64,000 nucleotides of DNA. Source: JAYFQF01 sp034927285. GTDB lineage: Bacteria; Bacillota; Peptococcia; DRI-13; UBA5745. The DNA lies in the NCBI GenBank assembly GCA_034927285.1, contig JAYFQF010000002.1, positions 1 to 64,000 on the forward strand, given 5' to 3'. Below are positions 1 through 6,527 of the stretch, one piece after another. The translations under genes were made by a program, and so were the position numbers. A model generated the notes under the pieces. That model made no database searches and was not told where the DNA came from. It saw nothing but the letters and a program-made list of their open reading frames with translations. Each line of letters opens with the position of its first letter. The stretch's first letter is position 1.

Positions 1-70
1 TTCTTTTCTTAACTGTTCAGTTTTCAAGGATCTGCTCCCTCCGCCTCATGGGCTTCCCTCTCGGCGACGG
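1..70 (-). other. Leader of an rRNA operon running off the left edge
   Basis: On the minus strand, positions 27-13 read TTGAAAACTGAACAG, the sequence typical of Firmicutes rRNA leaders and spacers. It lies about 45 nt downstream of a strong promoter (78-106). No rRNA gene body is inside the window, so the operon is inferred to lie left of position 1. Confidence 0.6.
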
Positions 71-77
71 CTTTTAT

Positions 78-106
78 ATCTTAACAAATGCTCCCTTTGC
101 TGTCAA
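78..106 (-). promoter_or_regulatory. Strong sigma-A promoter, probably of an rRNA operon
   Basis: The minus strand reads TTGACA (106-101), a 17-nt spacer and TAAGAT (83-78). It is preceded by an A-rich stretch that could act as an UP element. Transcription would run leftward into the rRNA-type leader. Confidence 0.75.
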
Positions 107-203
107 CTCTTTTTTTTAACTTTTTCAACTTGCAACAACAATTATTTTACAAACATCCCGATAGCGCCTGTTATCTCCCAGAAGTCCTTACTTTTTCCGC
201 CGG

Positions 204-302
204 TTAAAAAATCGCGTTCCAAGGAATCAGCGGAAGCACAAACAACAGAAGAATACAAACAACGACAATCCGCAAAAATTTTTTACTGGCAAAGAACTTC
301 AT
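204..302 (-). CDS. Small hydrophobic membrane peptide, 32 aa
   Basis: This short reading frame starts with ATG at 302 and ends with TAA at 204-206. A GGAGGG ribosome binding site lies about 6 nt before the start. The product begins MKFFASKKF, followed by about 20 hydrophobic residues (RIVVVCILLLFVLPLIPW) that would form one membrane helix, and ends a few residues later. The positively charged N-terminus suggests the C-terminus faces outward. It sits between hpf, which ends in its own terminator, and the rRNA promoter. The function is unknown. The good ribosome binding site and clean helix make it more than a chance frame. Confidence 0.5.
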   Translation of the reverse strand: MKFFASKKFLRIVVVCILLLFVLPLIPWNAIF

Positions 303-393
303 GCCGGACCCTCCTTTTGAAAAATTCTTTCCTTATTATATAGTTGTCGGTCTTTTCTTTCAATCCCCGGAAGAAATAAGCAGAGAAAGAGAC

Positions 394-428
394 AAGCAGA
401 CCGGGAACGGCTTGTTCCCGGTCTGCTT
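394..428 (-). terminator. Hairpin terminator after hpf
   Basis: A 15-bp stem (AAGCAGACCGGGAAC with its complement) and a short loop lie about 27 bases past the hpf stop codon on the minus strand. The run of T is poor, so it may be only partly efficient. Confidence 0.6.
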
Positions 429-454
429 GCTTAGCCGGAGATTCTCTCCGGAGC

Positions 455-985
455 TTATTCCTCAGGCTCAAGGAGTCCGTAGCGGCCGTCGTTTCTCCGA
501 TAGACCACATTGATCCGGTCGGTATCCGCATTGTGGAAAGCAAAGAAAGTGTGGCCCACCATATCCATCCGGGTGATCGCCTCATCCAGGGACATCGGTT
601 TGGCAGGGAAGCGCTTGGCTCTGACCATCATTTCCTCTTCGGAATCATCGACGGGAGACAGGCCGGCCAGGGTCGGCAGTTTGGTGATGGAAATCCGGCC
701 TTTTTTAGAGAACCGTTTCTTCGATTTCACCATCTGTTTTTCCAGCTTATCCACCACCAAATCAATAGCGGTGAGCAAATCCTCGTCTTCTTCTTCAGCC
801 CGCAGGATAAAGCCGTTTACCGGAATGGTTATTTCTACTCTCTGCCGGTTCTTCTCGCCGATCAGAGTAATGATCGCCTCTGTATCCTTGTCGATGAGCT
901 TGTCCAGCCTTGTTAACCGTTTTTCTGCATAGTCTCTGACCTTGTCCGAAACTTGTAAATTTCTGGCTCTGATTTGCATTTTCAT
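455..985 (-). CDS. hpf: Ribosome hibernation promoting factor, long form
   Basis: The 176-aa product binds the 30S decoding region and drives 100S ribosome dimer formation in stationary phase. Residues 1-100 are the S30AE beta-alpha-beta fold (MQIRARNLQVSDKVRDYAEK start, then the Lys-rich KLEKQMVKSKKRFSKKG segment). Residues about 115-176 are the C-terminal dimerisation domain (AKRFPAKPMSLDEAITRMD, GHTFFAFHNADT, INVVYRR). This two-domain length is the usual long Firmicutes form. The start ATG at 985 follows GGAGGTGACC; an ATG two codons later is also possible. It is monocistronic, with a probable promoter at 1013-1041 and a hairpin behind it. Confidence 0.95.
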   Translation of the reverse strand: MKMQIRARNLQVSDKVRDYAEKRLTRLDKLIDKDTEAIITLIGEKNRQRVEITIPVNGFILRAEEEDEDLLTAIDLVVDKLEKQMVKSKKRFSKKGRISITKLPTLAGLSPVDDSEEEMMVRAKRFPAKPMSLDEAITRMDMVGHTFFAFHNADTDRINVVYRRNDGRYGLLEPEE

Positions 986-1012
986 AAAACGGTCACCTCC
1001 AAATGTTCTATG

Positions 1013-1041
1013 TTTATAATTATTCCCCGCAGGGCTGAAAA
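1013..1041 (-). promoter_or_regulatory. Possible hpf promoter
   Basis: The minus strand reads TTTTCA (1041-1036), 17 nt, then TATAAA (1018-1013), about 28 nt before the hpf start codon. The match to sigma-A is moderate, and a stationary-phase sigma factor could also act here. Confidence 0.4.
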
Positions 1042-1111
1042 TTCCTCCTGATCCGCCGGTGTTTTCACCAAATATTCACCCGGCCGCGGCCAAAATTCAG
1101 ACGCTGCGGCA

Positions 1112-1140
1112 TAAAAAAAAGAGCGGGAATTTTCTCCCGC
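1112..1140 (-). terminator. Terminator of the cold-shock gene
   Basis: GCGGGAGAAAATTCCCGC followed by TC and eight T on the minus strand, just past the stop codon of the cold-shock gene. This is a canonical intrinsic terminator. Confidence 0.85.
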
Positions 1141-1156
1141 CCTGATCCGTTTTCGC

Positions 1157-1354
1157 TTAGGCCTTTACAACGTTGGCAGCCTGGAGACCCTTGGGGCCTT
1201 CCACGATGTCAAACTCAACGGCTTCACCCTCCTGGAGAGACTTAAAGCCATCTTCCTGGATTGCGGAGAAATGAACAAAAACGTCATTGCCCTCTTCCCG
1301 TTCAATGAAACCGAAACCCTTTTCTTTGTTAAACCATTTTACTTTGCCTTGCAT
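1157..1354 (-). CDS. Cold-shock protein, CspA/CspB family
   Basis: The 65-aa product is a single cold-shock domain, a five-stranded OB-fold that binds single-stranded RNA and DNA and melts mRNA structure. Both nucleic-acid motifs are present: RNP1 as KGFGFIE near residue 13 and RNP2 as VFVHFSAI near residue 26. The length is exactly that of the family. The ATG at 1354 is preceded by GGGAGGAATTTAAGC. A strong promoter lies at 1431-1459, giving a leader of about 70 nt, and the gene has its own terminator. Confidence 0.95.
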   Translation of the reverse strand: MQGKVKWFNKEKGFGFIEREEGNDVFVHFSAIQEDGFKSLQEGEAVEFDIVEGPKGLQAANVVKA

Positions 1355-1430
1355 GCTTAAATTCCTCCCAAAACATTATACAGACCCTGCAATCTCCGGA
1401 GAATTACCGGTTTTTAGGTCGCTATCGACG

Positions 1431-1459
1431 AGTATAGCACCCGCCCATCTAAAAGTCAA
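1431..1459 (-). promoter_or_regulatory. Promoter of the cold-shock gene
   Basis: TTGACT (1459-1454), 17-nt spacer, TATACT (1436-1431) on the minus strand. The rest of the interval 1460-1751 holds the DnaA-box-like cluster at 1569-1598 and an AT-rich stretch; no gene is seen there. Confidence 0.75.
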
Positions 1460-1568
1460 ACGCTAAAAAACCGGCCCATAATGAATTATCCAACAAAAAT
1501 GTCCGCCTGATGCACACGTCGTTTTCAGACTAAGCCTGTTTATAACTAAACGTTATCACTAAGCAGCC

Positions 1569-1598
1569 TGTGGACAATGTGGACAAATGTGTGAATAA
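1569..1598 (-). promoter_or_regulatory. Cluster of three DnaA-box-like 9-mers
   Basis: Read on the minus strand, TTATTCACA (1598-1590), TTGTCCACA (1586-1578) and TTGTCCACA (1577-1569) occur in 30 bp in the same direction. The consensus DnaA box is TTATNCACA: the first matches fully and the other two differ at one base. An AT-rich region follows at about 1620-1750. No dnaA or dnaN gene is nearby, so this is not shown to be the origin. Confidence 0.4.
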
Positions 1599-1751
1599 CC
1601 CGGAATGCTTACAAAAAAGATGTGGAAAGATTTTTCTTAAATAAAAACCTTGCATCTCCTGTTTGTCCATGCAAAAAAAGCCCGTATAAAATGTAAACTT
1701 AACGTAAAAAACATATATCAGATTACTTTGCTTTTTGTTTTTTTGTCGTCA

Positions 1752-2576
1752 TCAACTATAGTTGTCGGCCTGGGCGCCGGCACCGGCAGCAAAGGTCAAG
1801 GCCTTGATCCATAAGGCTTTTTGAGGATCCAGGGCCTGACGGCAGGCTAAGAGGGTAGCGCCGGTGGTAATGACATCATCCACCAGGATCAGCGGCTGGC
1901 CAGGGTCGGGCAAATAGCCCGGCATCGGGCAGAAAAGGCCGTTCAGAGCGGTTTTTCTCTCTTCCTGATCCAATCCTGCCTGTACTTTACCGGCCCTTGT
2001 CCGATATAAAATTTCTTTTACCGGCAGCCGCAAATTTTTACCCACAGCTTCAGCCAGCAGCAGGCTCTGGTTATAGCCCCGCCGCTCCGCCTTTCCCCGA
2101 TGCAAAGGGACCGGTACCAGCCAGGGGGTCTTCAGACTTCCCGGCCTTTTGCCGGGAATCAGGAAATCAGCCGGCGGCCTGAGCGCTTCTTCTCTCTCCT
2201 CCCAGGCCAGGGCCATCAAAAAGCCCATGGTTTCGGCCAGTTCCCGCCGTCCATCGTATTTCAGTTCCAGCAGCATGTTCCGGTAAATCCCCCGATAGGG
2301 CGCCGCCGCCGTTACACCGGCAAAGCCGGTGAAGCCCTGACTGCAAGGGCCCAAACAGCGATTGGGCCAAAAAAAGCTGCCGCAGCGCGGACACGGCAAG
2401 CCGGCAAGCCGCATCTGCTGCCATCGCTCAATACAAAACGGACATAGCCCGGACAATAGCCGGTTCTGGGGGAAATAACGGCCGCAGATACGGCAGCTTA
2501 CCTCCCTGGGGAACAGGCTTTGTACCAGGCTATCTCCGCTTATCTTGGCAAGGGTGTTCAACAATAAATTCCTCAC
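1752..2576 (-). CDS. comFC: ComF family phosphoribosyltransferase-like protein
   Basis: The 274-aa product resembles ComFC, needed for DNA uptake during transformation and related to orotate-type phosphoribosyltransferases. Residues about 25-75 hold a zinc-ribbon-like set of cysteines (CRICG, CPFC, CPRCG, plus CLGPC). The C-terminal half is a PRTase fold with the PRPP loop LILVDDVITTGATLLAC near residue 230 and a GYNQSLLLAEA segment near 165. The start taken is GTG at 2576, which has only a weak upstream ribosome site, so the true start could be slightly internal. It follows codY on the same strand after about 110 nt. No clear terminator is seen behind it. Confidence 0.9.
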   Translation of the reverse strand: MRNLLLNTLAKISGDSLVQSLFPREVSCRICGRYFPQNRLLSGLCPFCIERWQQMRLAGLPCPRCGSFFWPNRCLGPCSQGFTGFAGVTAAAPYRGIYRNMLLELKYDGRRELAETMGFLMALAWEEREEALRPPADFLIPGKRPGSLKTPWLVPVPLHRGKAERRGYNQSLLLAEAVGKNLRLPVKEILYRTRAGKVQAGLDQEERKTALNGLFCPMPGYLPDPGQPLILVDDVITTGATLLACRQALDPQKALWIKALTFAAGAGAQADNYS

Positions 2577-2686
2577 AGGGAATTAATTTTACATTAATTG
2601 TAATTTTCCTGCTGTTTTTTCCTGCCTAAGAGGATTTACTTTGGACCAAGCCATCATCCGCGGATCGGCTCCCCGGCCGTACCGTC

Positions 2687-3427
2687 TTAAATTGTCGCCA
2701 ATTCCTGGTACAGGCAGTCATTCAGCACTTTAATATAGGTGCCTTTCATTCCCAGGGAGCGGGCGTCAATTACGCCGGCACTCTCCAGCTTCCGTAACGC
2801 GTTGACAATGACGGAACGGGTCAGGCGATATTCCTCCGCCAGCTTGCTGGCTACCAAGAATCCTTCATTGCCGTCAATTTCATTGAAAATGTATTTTACC
2901 GCTTCCAGCTCGGAATAAGACAACACTTCCAGGGCCAGCTGAACTACCGTGCGTTTTCTGGCTTCCAGCTCCAGCTTTTGTTCCTGATATCTTTGAATCT
3001 GCATTGCCGCCATGTTGGCTCCATACTCGGCCAGTAAAATATCGTCGCCGACAAAGGAAGACTCATCCCGGAGATACAGAGTGGTGCAGATCCTGCCCTT
3101 GCTGCCGCCGACCGGCACCGTCAGGCAATAGCCTTCCCGGCCCTTACGGCACAGGTTCACTTCCGTCTTGTTTACGTTGTCGATCCATTCCATGGCGCCG
3201 GACGTCAGAACATTATTTTTGATTTCGTCGGGCAGAATCAACGTCTGCTCAAATTGGCCGCAGCCGGCCTGTCCCAGCACCGTGCCCTTATGGTCCACAA
3301 TGAATACCTGAGCTTCCATTAAGTGATTCAATTCCGGCGCCAGCTCGTCCAGGTCGATCAACTGGCCGGCAGCCTTCTGCAGCAGCTGATGCAGGCGACG
3401 GGTTTTCTCCAACATTTGATGATCCAT
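2687..3427 (-). CDS. codY: GTP- and branched-chain-amino-acid-sensing global repressor
   Basis: The 246-aa product matches CodY, the Firmicutes nutrient-sensing repressor. An N-terminal GAF domain (residues about 1-150) binds isoleucine, leucine or valine. A C-terminal winged helix (about 165-246) binds DNA; its recognition region is visible as LAEEYRLTRSVIVNALRKLESAGVI, followed by SLGMKGTYIKVLN. The ATG at 3427 follows AGGAGGG by 9 nt. An upstream extension of the frame runs back through the SRP RNA gene and is not coding. The gene follows the SRP RNA and its terminator. Confidence 0.95.
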   Translation of the reverse strand: MDHQMLEKTRRLHQLLQKAAGQLIDLDELAPELNHLMEAQVFIVDHKGTVLGQAGCGQFEQTLILPDEIKNNVLTSGAMEWIDNVNKTEVNLCRKGREGYCLTVPVGGSKGRICTTLYLRDESSFVGDDILLAEYGANMAAMQIQRYQEQKLELEARKRTVVQLALEVLSYSELEAVKYIFNEIDGNEGFLVASKLAEEYRLTRSVIVNALRKLESAGVIDARSLGMKGTYIKVLNDCLYQELATI

Positions 3428-3524
3428 AAAAATGATCCCTCCTAAATTTTGAATGTTTTGGTGTTGTTCATAGTGTTTCCATGATTTTAAAACATATACA
3501 TTCTCTGGAAGGTTTTTTGCAAAG

Positions 3525-3573
3525 AAAAAACCTGTTCCCAAAAGCCGACAAGGCTTTTTCGGAACAGGTTTTT
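3525..3573 (-). terminator. Terminator of the SRP RNA gene
   Basis: The inverted repeat 3531-3568 (CCTGTTCC...GGAACAGG with inner AAAGCC/GGCTTT pairing) is flanked by A and T runs on both sides. On the minus strand it ends in six T just behind the SRP RNA. Confidence 0.85.
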
Positions 3574-3587
3574 TATTGATGATAAAA

Positions 3588-3860
3588 TGACCGTACACCC
3601 CGGCGTCGAACATGACCTTCCGGACGTTACCCCGGCAGCCGGCTCGGATCAGGCCGCCCTGCGGCACACAAAAGGGTCTGCTTACTGCTGCTTCCTTCCG
3701 GACCTGACAGGGTTCACAAAGTTTTGTTGCGCAGGACCCGATCGTCAACGCTGCTTACCAGGGTCAGGCTCCACAAGGCCAGCCCTCGGCCGGGGAGTTC
3801 CACCTCGCTGTAGCGGATTGCGAGTACAGGGCACCGCTGCCTCCCCATGTAGTACGGTCG
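3588..3860 (-). ncRNA. ffs: Signal recognition particle RNA, large Bacillus/Clostridium type with Alu domain
   Basis: The minus strand holds the SRP helix-8 signature GTCCGGAAGGAAGCAGCA (around 3690-3710), which binds the Ffh M domain. The 5' part has the Alu-domain sequence GGTGCCCTGTACTCGCAA. The ends pair: GACCGTAC at 3859-3852 with GTACGGTC at 3596-3589. This gives about 271 nt, the length of the Bacillus subtilis scRNA. The RNA scaffolds co-translational protein targeting. Promoter at 3867-3872, terminator at 3525-3573. Confidence 0.95.
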
Positions 3861-3866
3861 GGGAAC

Positions 3867-3877
3867 ATTATAGCATA
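3867..3877 (-). promoter_or_regulatory. Extended -10 promoter of the SRP RNA
   Basis: The minus strand reads TATGCTATAAT, an extended -10 (TGCTATAAT), ending 7 nt before the mapped RNA 5' end. The -35 region is poor. The -10 touches the first base of the repeat at 3872, so the repeat supplies the upstream promoter half. Confidence 0.7.
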
Positions 3878-3998
3878 AATTTTGATGAAAGGCTACGGTT
3901 CGCAAAAGGAAAATTTATGTGCGCCGGTTTTACACGGCATTGCGCTTACGTTAACGGTTGCCACCGAGCGCTGCGGCTGACGCGGGGAAATTTATGCT
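3872..3998. repeat. Inverted-repeat-bounded element, copy 1 of 2
   Basis: This 127-bp unit is bounded by AGCATAAATTT (3872) and its complement AAATTTATGCT (ending 3998). A further internal AAAATTTATG lies at about 3910-3919. The first 48 bp are identical to copy 2; the remainder is about 80 percent identical. It lies directly against the SRP RNA promoter. Confidence 0.8.
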
Positions 3999-4029
3999 GA
4001 AACGCTCCTCCGCGACCTGGGTGCGTTTT

Positions 4030-4155
4030 AGCATAAATTTTGATGAAAGGCTACGGTTCGCAAAAGGAAAATTTATGCGCGCCGGTTTACAGGGCGTTAC
4101 GCTTACCTCAACGGTTGCTGCCGGCTCTTGAGGCCGACGCGAGGAAATTTATGCT
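4030..4155. repeat. Inverted-repeat-bounded element, copy 2 of 2
   Basis: This 126-bp direct repeat of the unit at 3872 follows after a 31-bp spacer. It has the same boundary sequence AGCATAAATTT...AAATTTATGCT and a perfect internal partner AAAATTTATGC near 4068. It ends 5 bp before the -35 box of the gntR operon. The interval 3871-4419 holds no gene beyond these repeats and that promoter. Confidence 0.8.
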
Positions 4156-4160
4156 TTCTC

Positions 4161-4190
4161 TTGACAATACCGGATTCCCGTATATATAAT
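4161..4190 (+). promoter_or_regulatory. Promoter of the gntR-ABC operon
   Basis: TTGACA (4161-4166), 18-nt spacer, TATAAT (4185-4190). The start region TATATACAGTTAAGTACG is a plausible autoregulatory GntR operator. The leader to the GTG start is about 220 nt; no known riboswitch is recognised in it. Confidence 0.75.
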
Positions 4191-4419
4191 CTATATACAG
4201 TTAAGTACGGCTATGCACGCCTATCCACAGTCATATACGAAGAAGGCGGCATATTCCTCACCGGCCCCGTTCCCGGCAAAGGGGCTTTTCCGGGTTAACC
4301 CCGGCGGACCCCGGCGGCAAGGTCCGGCAGCCTTTTGTCAGGCAGGATTCCGCAAGCGAAACAAGCCGGGCCGGCTGCCGGGCACCGGTTTGAAAAAAGT
4401 TACAATTAGGAGGCATTAT

Positions 4420-4803
4420 GTGAATCTTCTTCTCATTAACAGCTCTCCCATTCCTTTATACGAACAGCTGAAGGAACAAATCAAGCAAGGCATCCTGCGG
4501 GGCGATCCCGCCGGCGGTGAACTGCTGCCTTCCATCCGCAGCCTGGCCCAGAGCCTCTCCACCAGCGTGATCACCGTTAAACGAGCCTATGATGATCTGG
4601 AGCGGGACGGCTATATCTTTACGGCTCCCGGCAAAGGCACCTTTGTCAGTACTTACAGCCGTGGCCAGGCCCGGGAGGATTATCTGAAGCAGTTGGATCA
4701 GCAGGTGGACCTGCTGGTGGAAAAAGCTCAGTCTCTGGGGATCAGCTGCCGGGAGCTGCAGGCCCTCATCGCAGAAAAGTACGGCGCAGGAAAACAGAAT
4801 TAA
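4420..4803 (+). CDS. GntR-family transcriptional regulator, YtrA type
   Basis: The 127-aa product is a short GntR repressor. The winged helix spans residues about 8-75 (PIPLYEQLKEQIKQGIL, LLPSIRSLAQSLSTSVITVKRAYDDLERDGYI, APGKGTFV). A short helical tail of about 45 residues follows, as in the YtrA subfamily that controls an adjacent ABC transporter. The start taken is GTG at 4420, preceded by AGGAGG 7 nt upstream. An ATG two bases earlier is followed at once by TGA and can be excluded. It lies 35 nt before the ATPase gene and is probably the autoregulator of this three-gene operon. Confidence 0.9.
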   Translation: MNLLLINSSPIPLYEQLKEQIKQGILRGDPAGGELLPSIRSLAQSLSTSVITVKRAYDDLERDGYIFTAPGKGTFVSTYSRGQAREDYLKQLDQQVDLLVEKAQSLGISCRELQALIAEKYGAGKQN

Positions 4804-4838
4804 GATAAAAATCCAGCCAAAAGAAAGCAGGCGATACC

Positions 4839-5705
4839 ATGAATGCAATCGAAATCCGCAACCTGGAAAAAAAGCTGGGCAGCTTCCGCCTTTCTCTGCC
4901 CCGCTTGGATATCCCCGAGGGTTTTGTCACCGGTTTTATCGGTGAAAACGGCGCCGGAAAAACCACTACCATCCGTTTACTGTTGAACGGCCTTTTTCCG
5001 GATGCCGGTGAAATCCTCATTTTGGGGAAGGACGCCACGGGCAAAGATCCTTCTTTTAAGAAAAGCATTTCCTATGTGGGCGATACTGCGGGGTTCCTGC
5101 CCATGGTCACTTTGGAACAGATCAAAAGCATGACACGCCCGTTCTATCCCCAATGGGACGAGGCTGAATTTCAAAAGCTGCGGAACCGTTTTGATCTGGA
5201 CATGAAAAAGCAGTTTAAAAAGCTTTCCCGGGGCCAGCAAAAACAGTTCATCCTGGCCCTGGCCCTGGCCCATCATCCCCGGCTTTTACTGATGGACGAA
5301 CCAACCGCTAATTTAGATCCTTTGATCCGTCAGGATTTTTTAGGTCTGTTGCAGGATTATATCACCCGGGAAGGCATGACGGTTTTCCTCTCCAGCCATA
5401 TCACCTCGGATCTGGATAAGGTGGCGGATTACATCGTTTTCCTGCATAAAGGCCGGCTTTTAATGGAGCTTACCGCCAAAGACGAGCTGATCGACCGTCA
5501 CCGCATCGTTAAAGGCGACAGCGAGCTGCTTTCCGGAGCGGCCCGGGAGCAGCTGCTGAACTTCAGCGATAACGGCTTCGGCTTTTCCGGTCTGACCCGG
5601 GACTTTGAACGTTTTCAGGCCCTGGCCGACGGCAGGCCTTTTGCTTACGACCTGCCTACTCTGGAGGATATCTTTATTAATTATGTTAAGGGGGGAAAAC
5701 AATGA
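4839..5705 (+). CDS. ABC transporter ATP-binding protein, YtrB-like
   Basis: The 288-aa product is an ATPase subunit of a two-component ABC-2 type exporter. Motifs in order: Walker A GENGAGKTT near residue 33, signature LSRGQQKQ near 130, Walker B LLLMDEPTANLD near 152, and the switch histidine in SSHI near 188. The last 80 residues are a variable extension. The stop overlaps the permease start as ATGA, indicating translational coupling. With the YtrA-type regulator in front, the system may respond to cell-envelope stress or peptide antibiotics; that is inference from related operons. Confidence 0.92.
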   Translation: MNAIEIRNLEKKLGSFRLSLPRLDIPEGFVTGFIGENGAGKTTTIRLLLNGLFPDAGEILILGKDATGKDPSFKKSISYVGDTAGFLPMVTLEQIKSMTRPFYPQWDEAEFQKLRNRFDLDMKKQFKKLSRGQQKQFILALALAHHPRLLLMDEPTANLDPLIRQDFLGLLQDYITREGMTVFLSSHITSDLDKVADYIVFLHKGRLLMELTAKDELIDRHRIVKGDSELLSGAAREQLLNFSDNGFGFSGLTRDFERFQALADGRPFAYDLPTLEDIFINYVKGGKQ

Positions 5706-6355
5706 AGAGTCCCTTATTCGCTCTGGTAAAAAGTGATTTTATTAAGCTGTATTCCCTGCGCCGCACCCTGCTTATCTTTCTCCTGGTTTTGTTCATCCTT
5801 TTTTTATCGCCTCAGATGTTCAGCGCCGGCGTGGTCATGCTGCTTTACGGCAGCGTGTTCACCCTGCTGGCCTACGACCAGTCCGCAGCGGCCTACCATT
5901 GGTATGATTCCCTGCCGGTTACCCGCCGCCAGATCTTTTTTGGCAAGTACCTTTTCGGCATCCTGATTTTGCTGTTCTCTTGTCCTTTAATGCTGGCAAT
6001 CTGCCTGGTCGCCGGAAAAACGCTGGGGAAGTTTGACCCGTCTTTTCTCCTGGCCAATTTATCTCTGGGCTGGTTTCTGGGCTGCTTCTTCCTGTCCCTG
6101 ATGCTGCCGCTGACCCTGATCCTGGGCTCCGTTAAAGCCCGGTATTTTAATATGATTATATATATTGCTCTCTTCGCAGGTCTGTCCTCGGTTTCCGGCG
6201 CCGATTTAATCGGCCTCCTCCCGGTCATCGGCTCCCTGTCGCAAAATCTCTTTCTGCTTTGCCTGCTGGTCCCCGCGGGCCTGATTCTGGTCCTCCTCAG
6301 CTGTTTTATCGGGTCCGCCATCTATTGCCGGAAAGAATTCATTGGCGCAATTTAA
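5702..6355 (+). CDS. ABC-2 type membrane permease
   Basis: The 217-aa product has about six membrane helices (for example RRTLLIFLLVLFILFLSP near residue 20 and LLCLLVPAGLILVLLSCFIG near 185). The segment YHWYDSLPVTRRQIFFGKY between helices 2 and 3 is typical of ABC-2 exporters, whose coupling loop reads LPV(T/S)R. It partners the ATPase encoded directly upstream, with which it overlaps by 4 nt. The substrate is not evident. It ends the operon. Confidence 0.88.
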   Translation: MKSPLFALVKSDFIKLYSLRRTLLIFLLVLFILFLSPQMFSAGVVMLLYGSVFTLLAYDQSAAAYHWYDSLPVTRRQIFFGKYLFGILILLFSCPLMLAICLVAGKTLGKFDPSFLLANLSLGWFLGCFFLSLMLPLTLILGSVKARYFNMIIYIALFAGLSSVSGADLIGLLPVIGSLSQNLFLLCLLVPAGLILVLLSCFIGSAIYCRKEFIGAI

Positions 6356-6408
6356 GTAGCCCGCCTTCTCACGGCGCTGTCGCCGGCGCTGGATGCAAGC
6401 CCCTCATT

Positions 6409-6471
6409 AACGGCAAGGAAGCCGGAAGCCAAAGGGTCCCCATCCTTCGGTTTCCGGCTTCTTTGCCGTTT
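6409..6471. terminator. Bidirectional terminator between converging operons
   Basis: A long imperfect hairpin: AACGGCAA, AAGCCGGAA and CCAAAGG pair with CCTTCGG, TTCCGGCTT and TTGCCGTT. It lies between the plus-strand ABC operon and the minus-strand flavoprotein gene. Confidence 0.6.
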
Positions 6472-6527
6472 ACATGAAAAGGAGTATGTCAGAGGTATGG
6501 TTCCTCTCGGCCGCAAGTCATCGGCGC

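Noticed and set aside
3428..3748. N-terminal extension of codY
   Set aside because: The open frame runs through the SRP RNA and its terminator; the start at 3427 has an ideal ribosome site.
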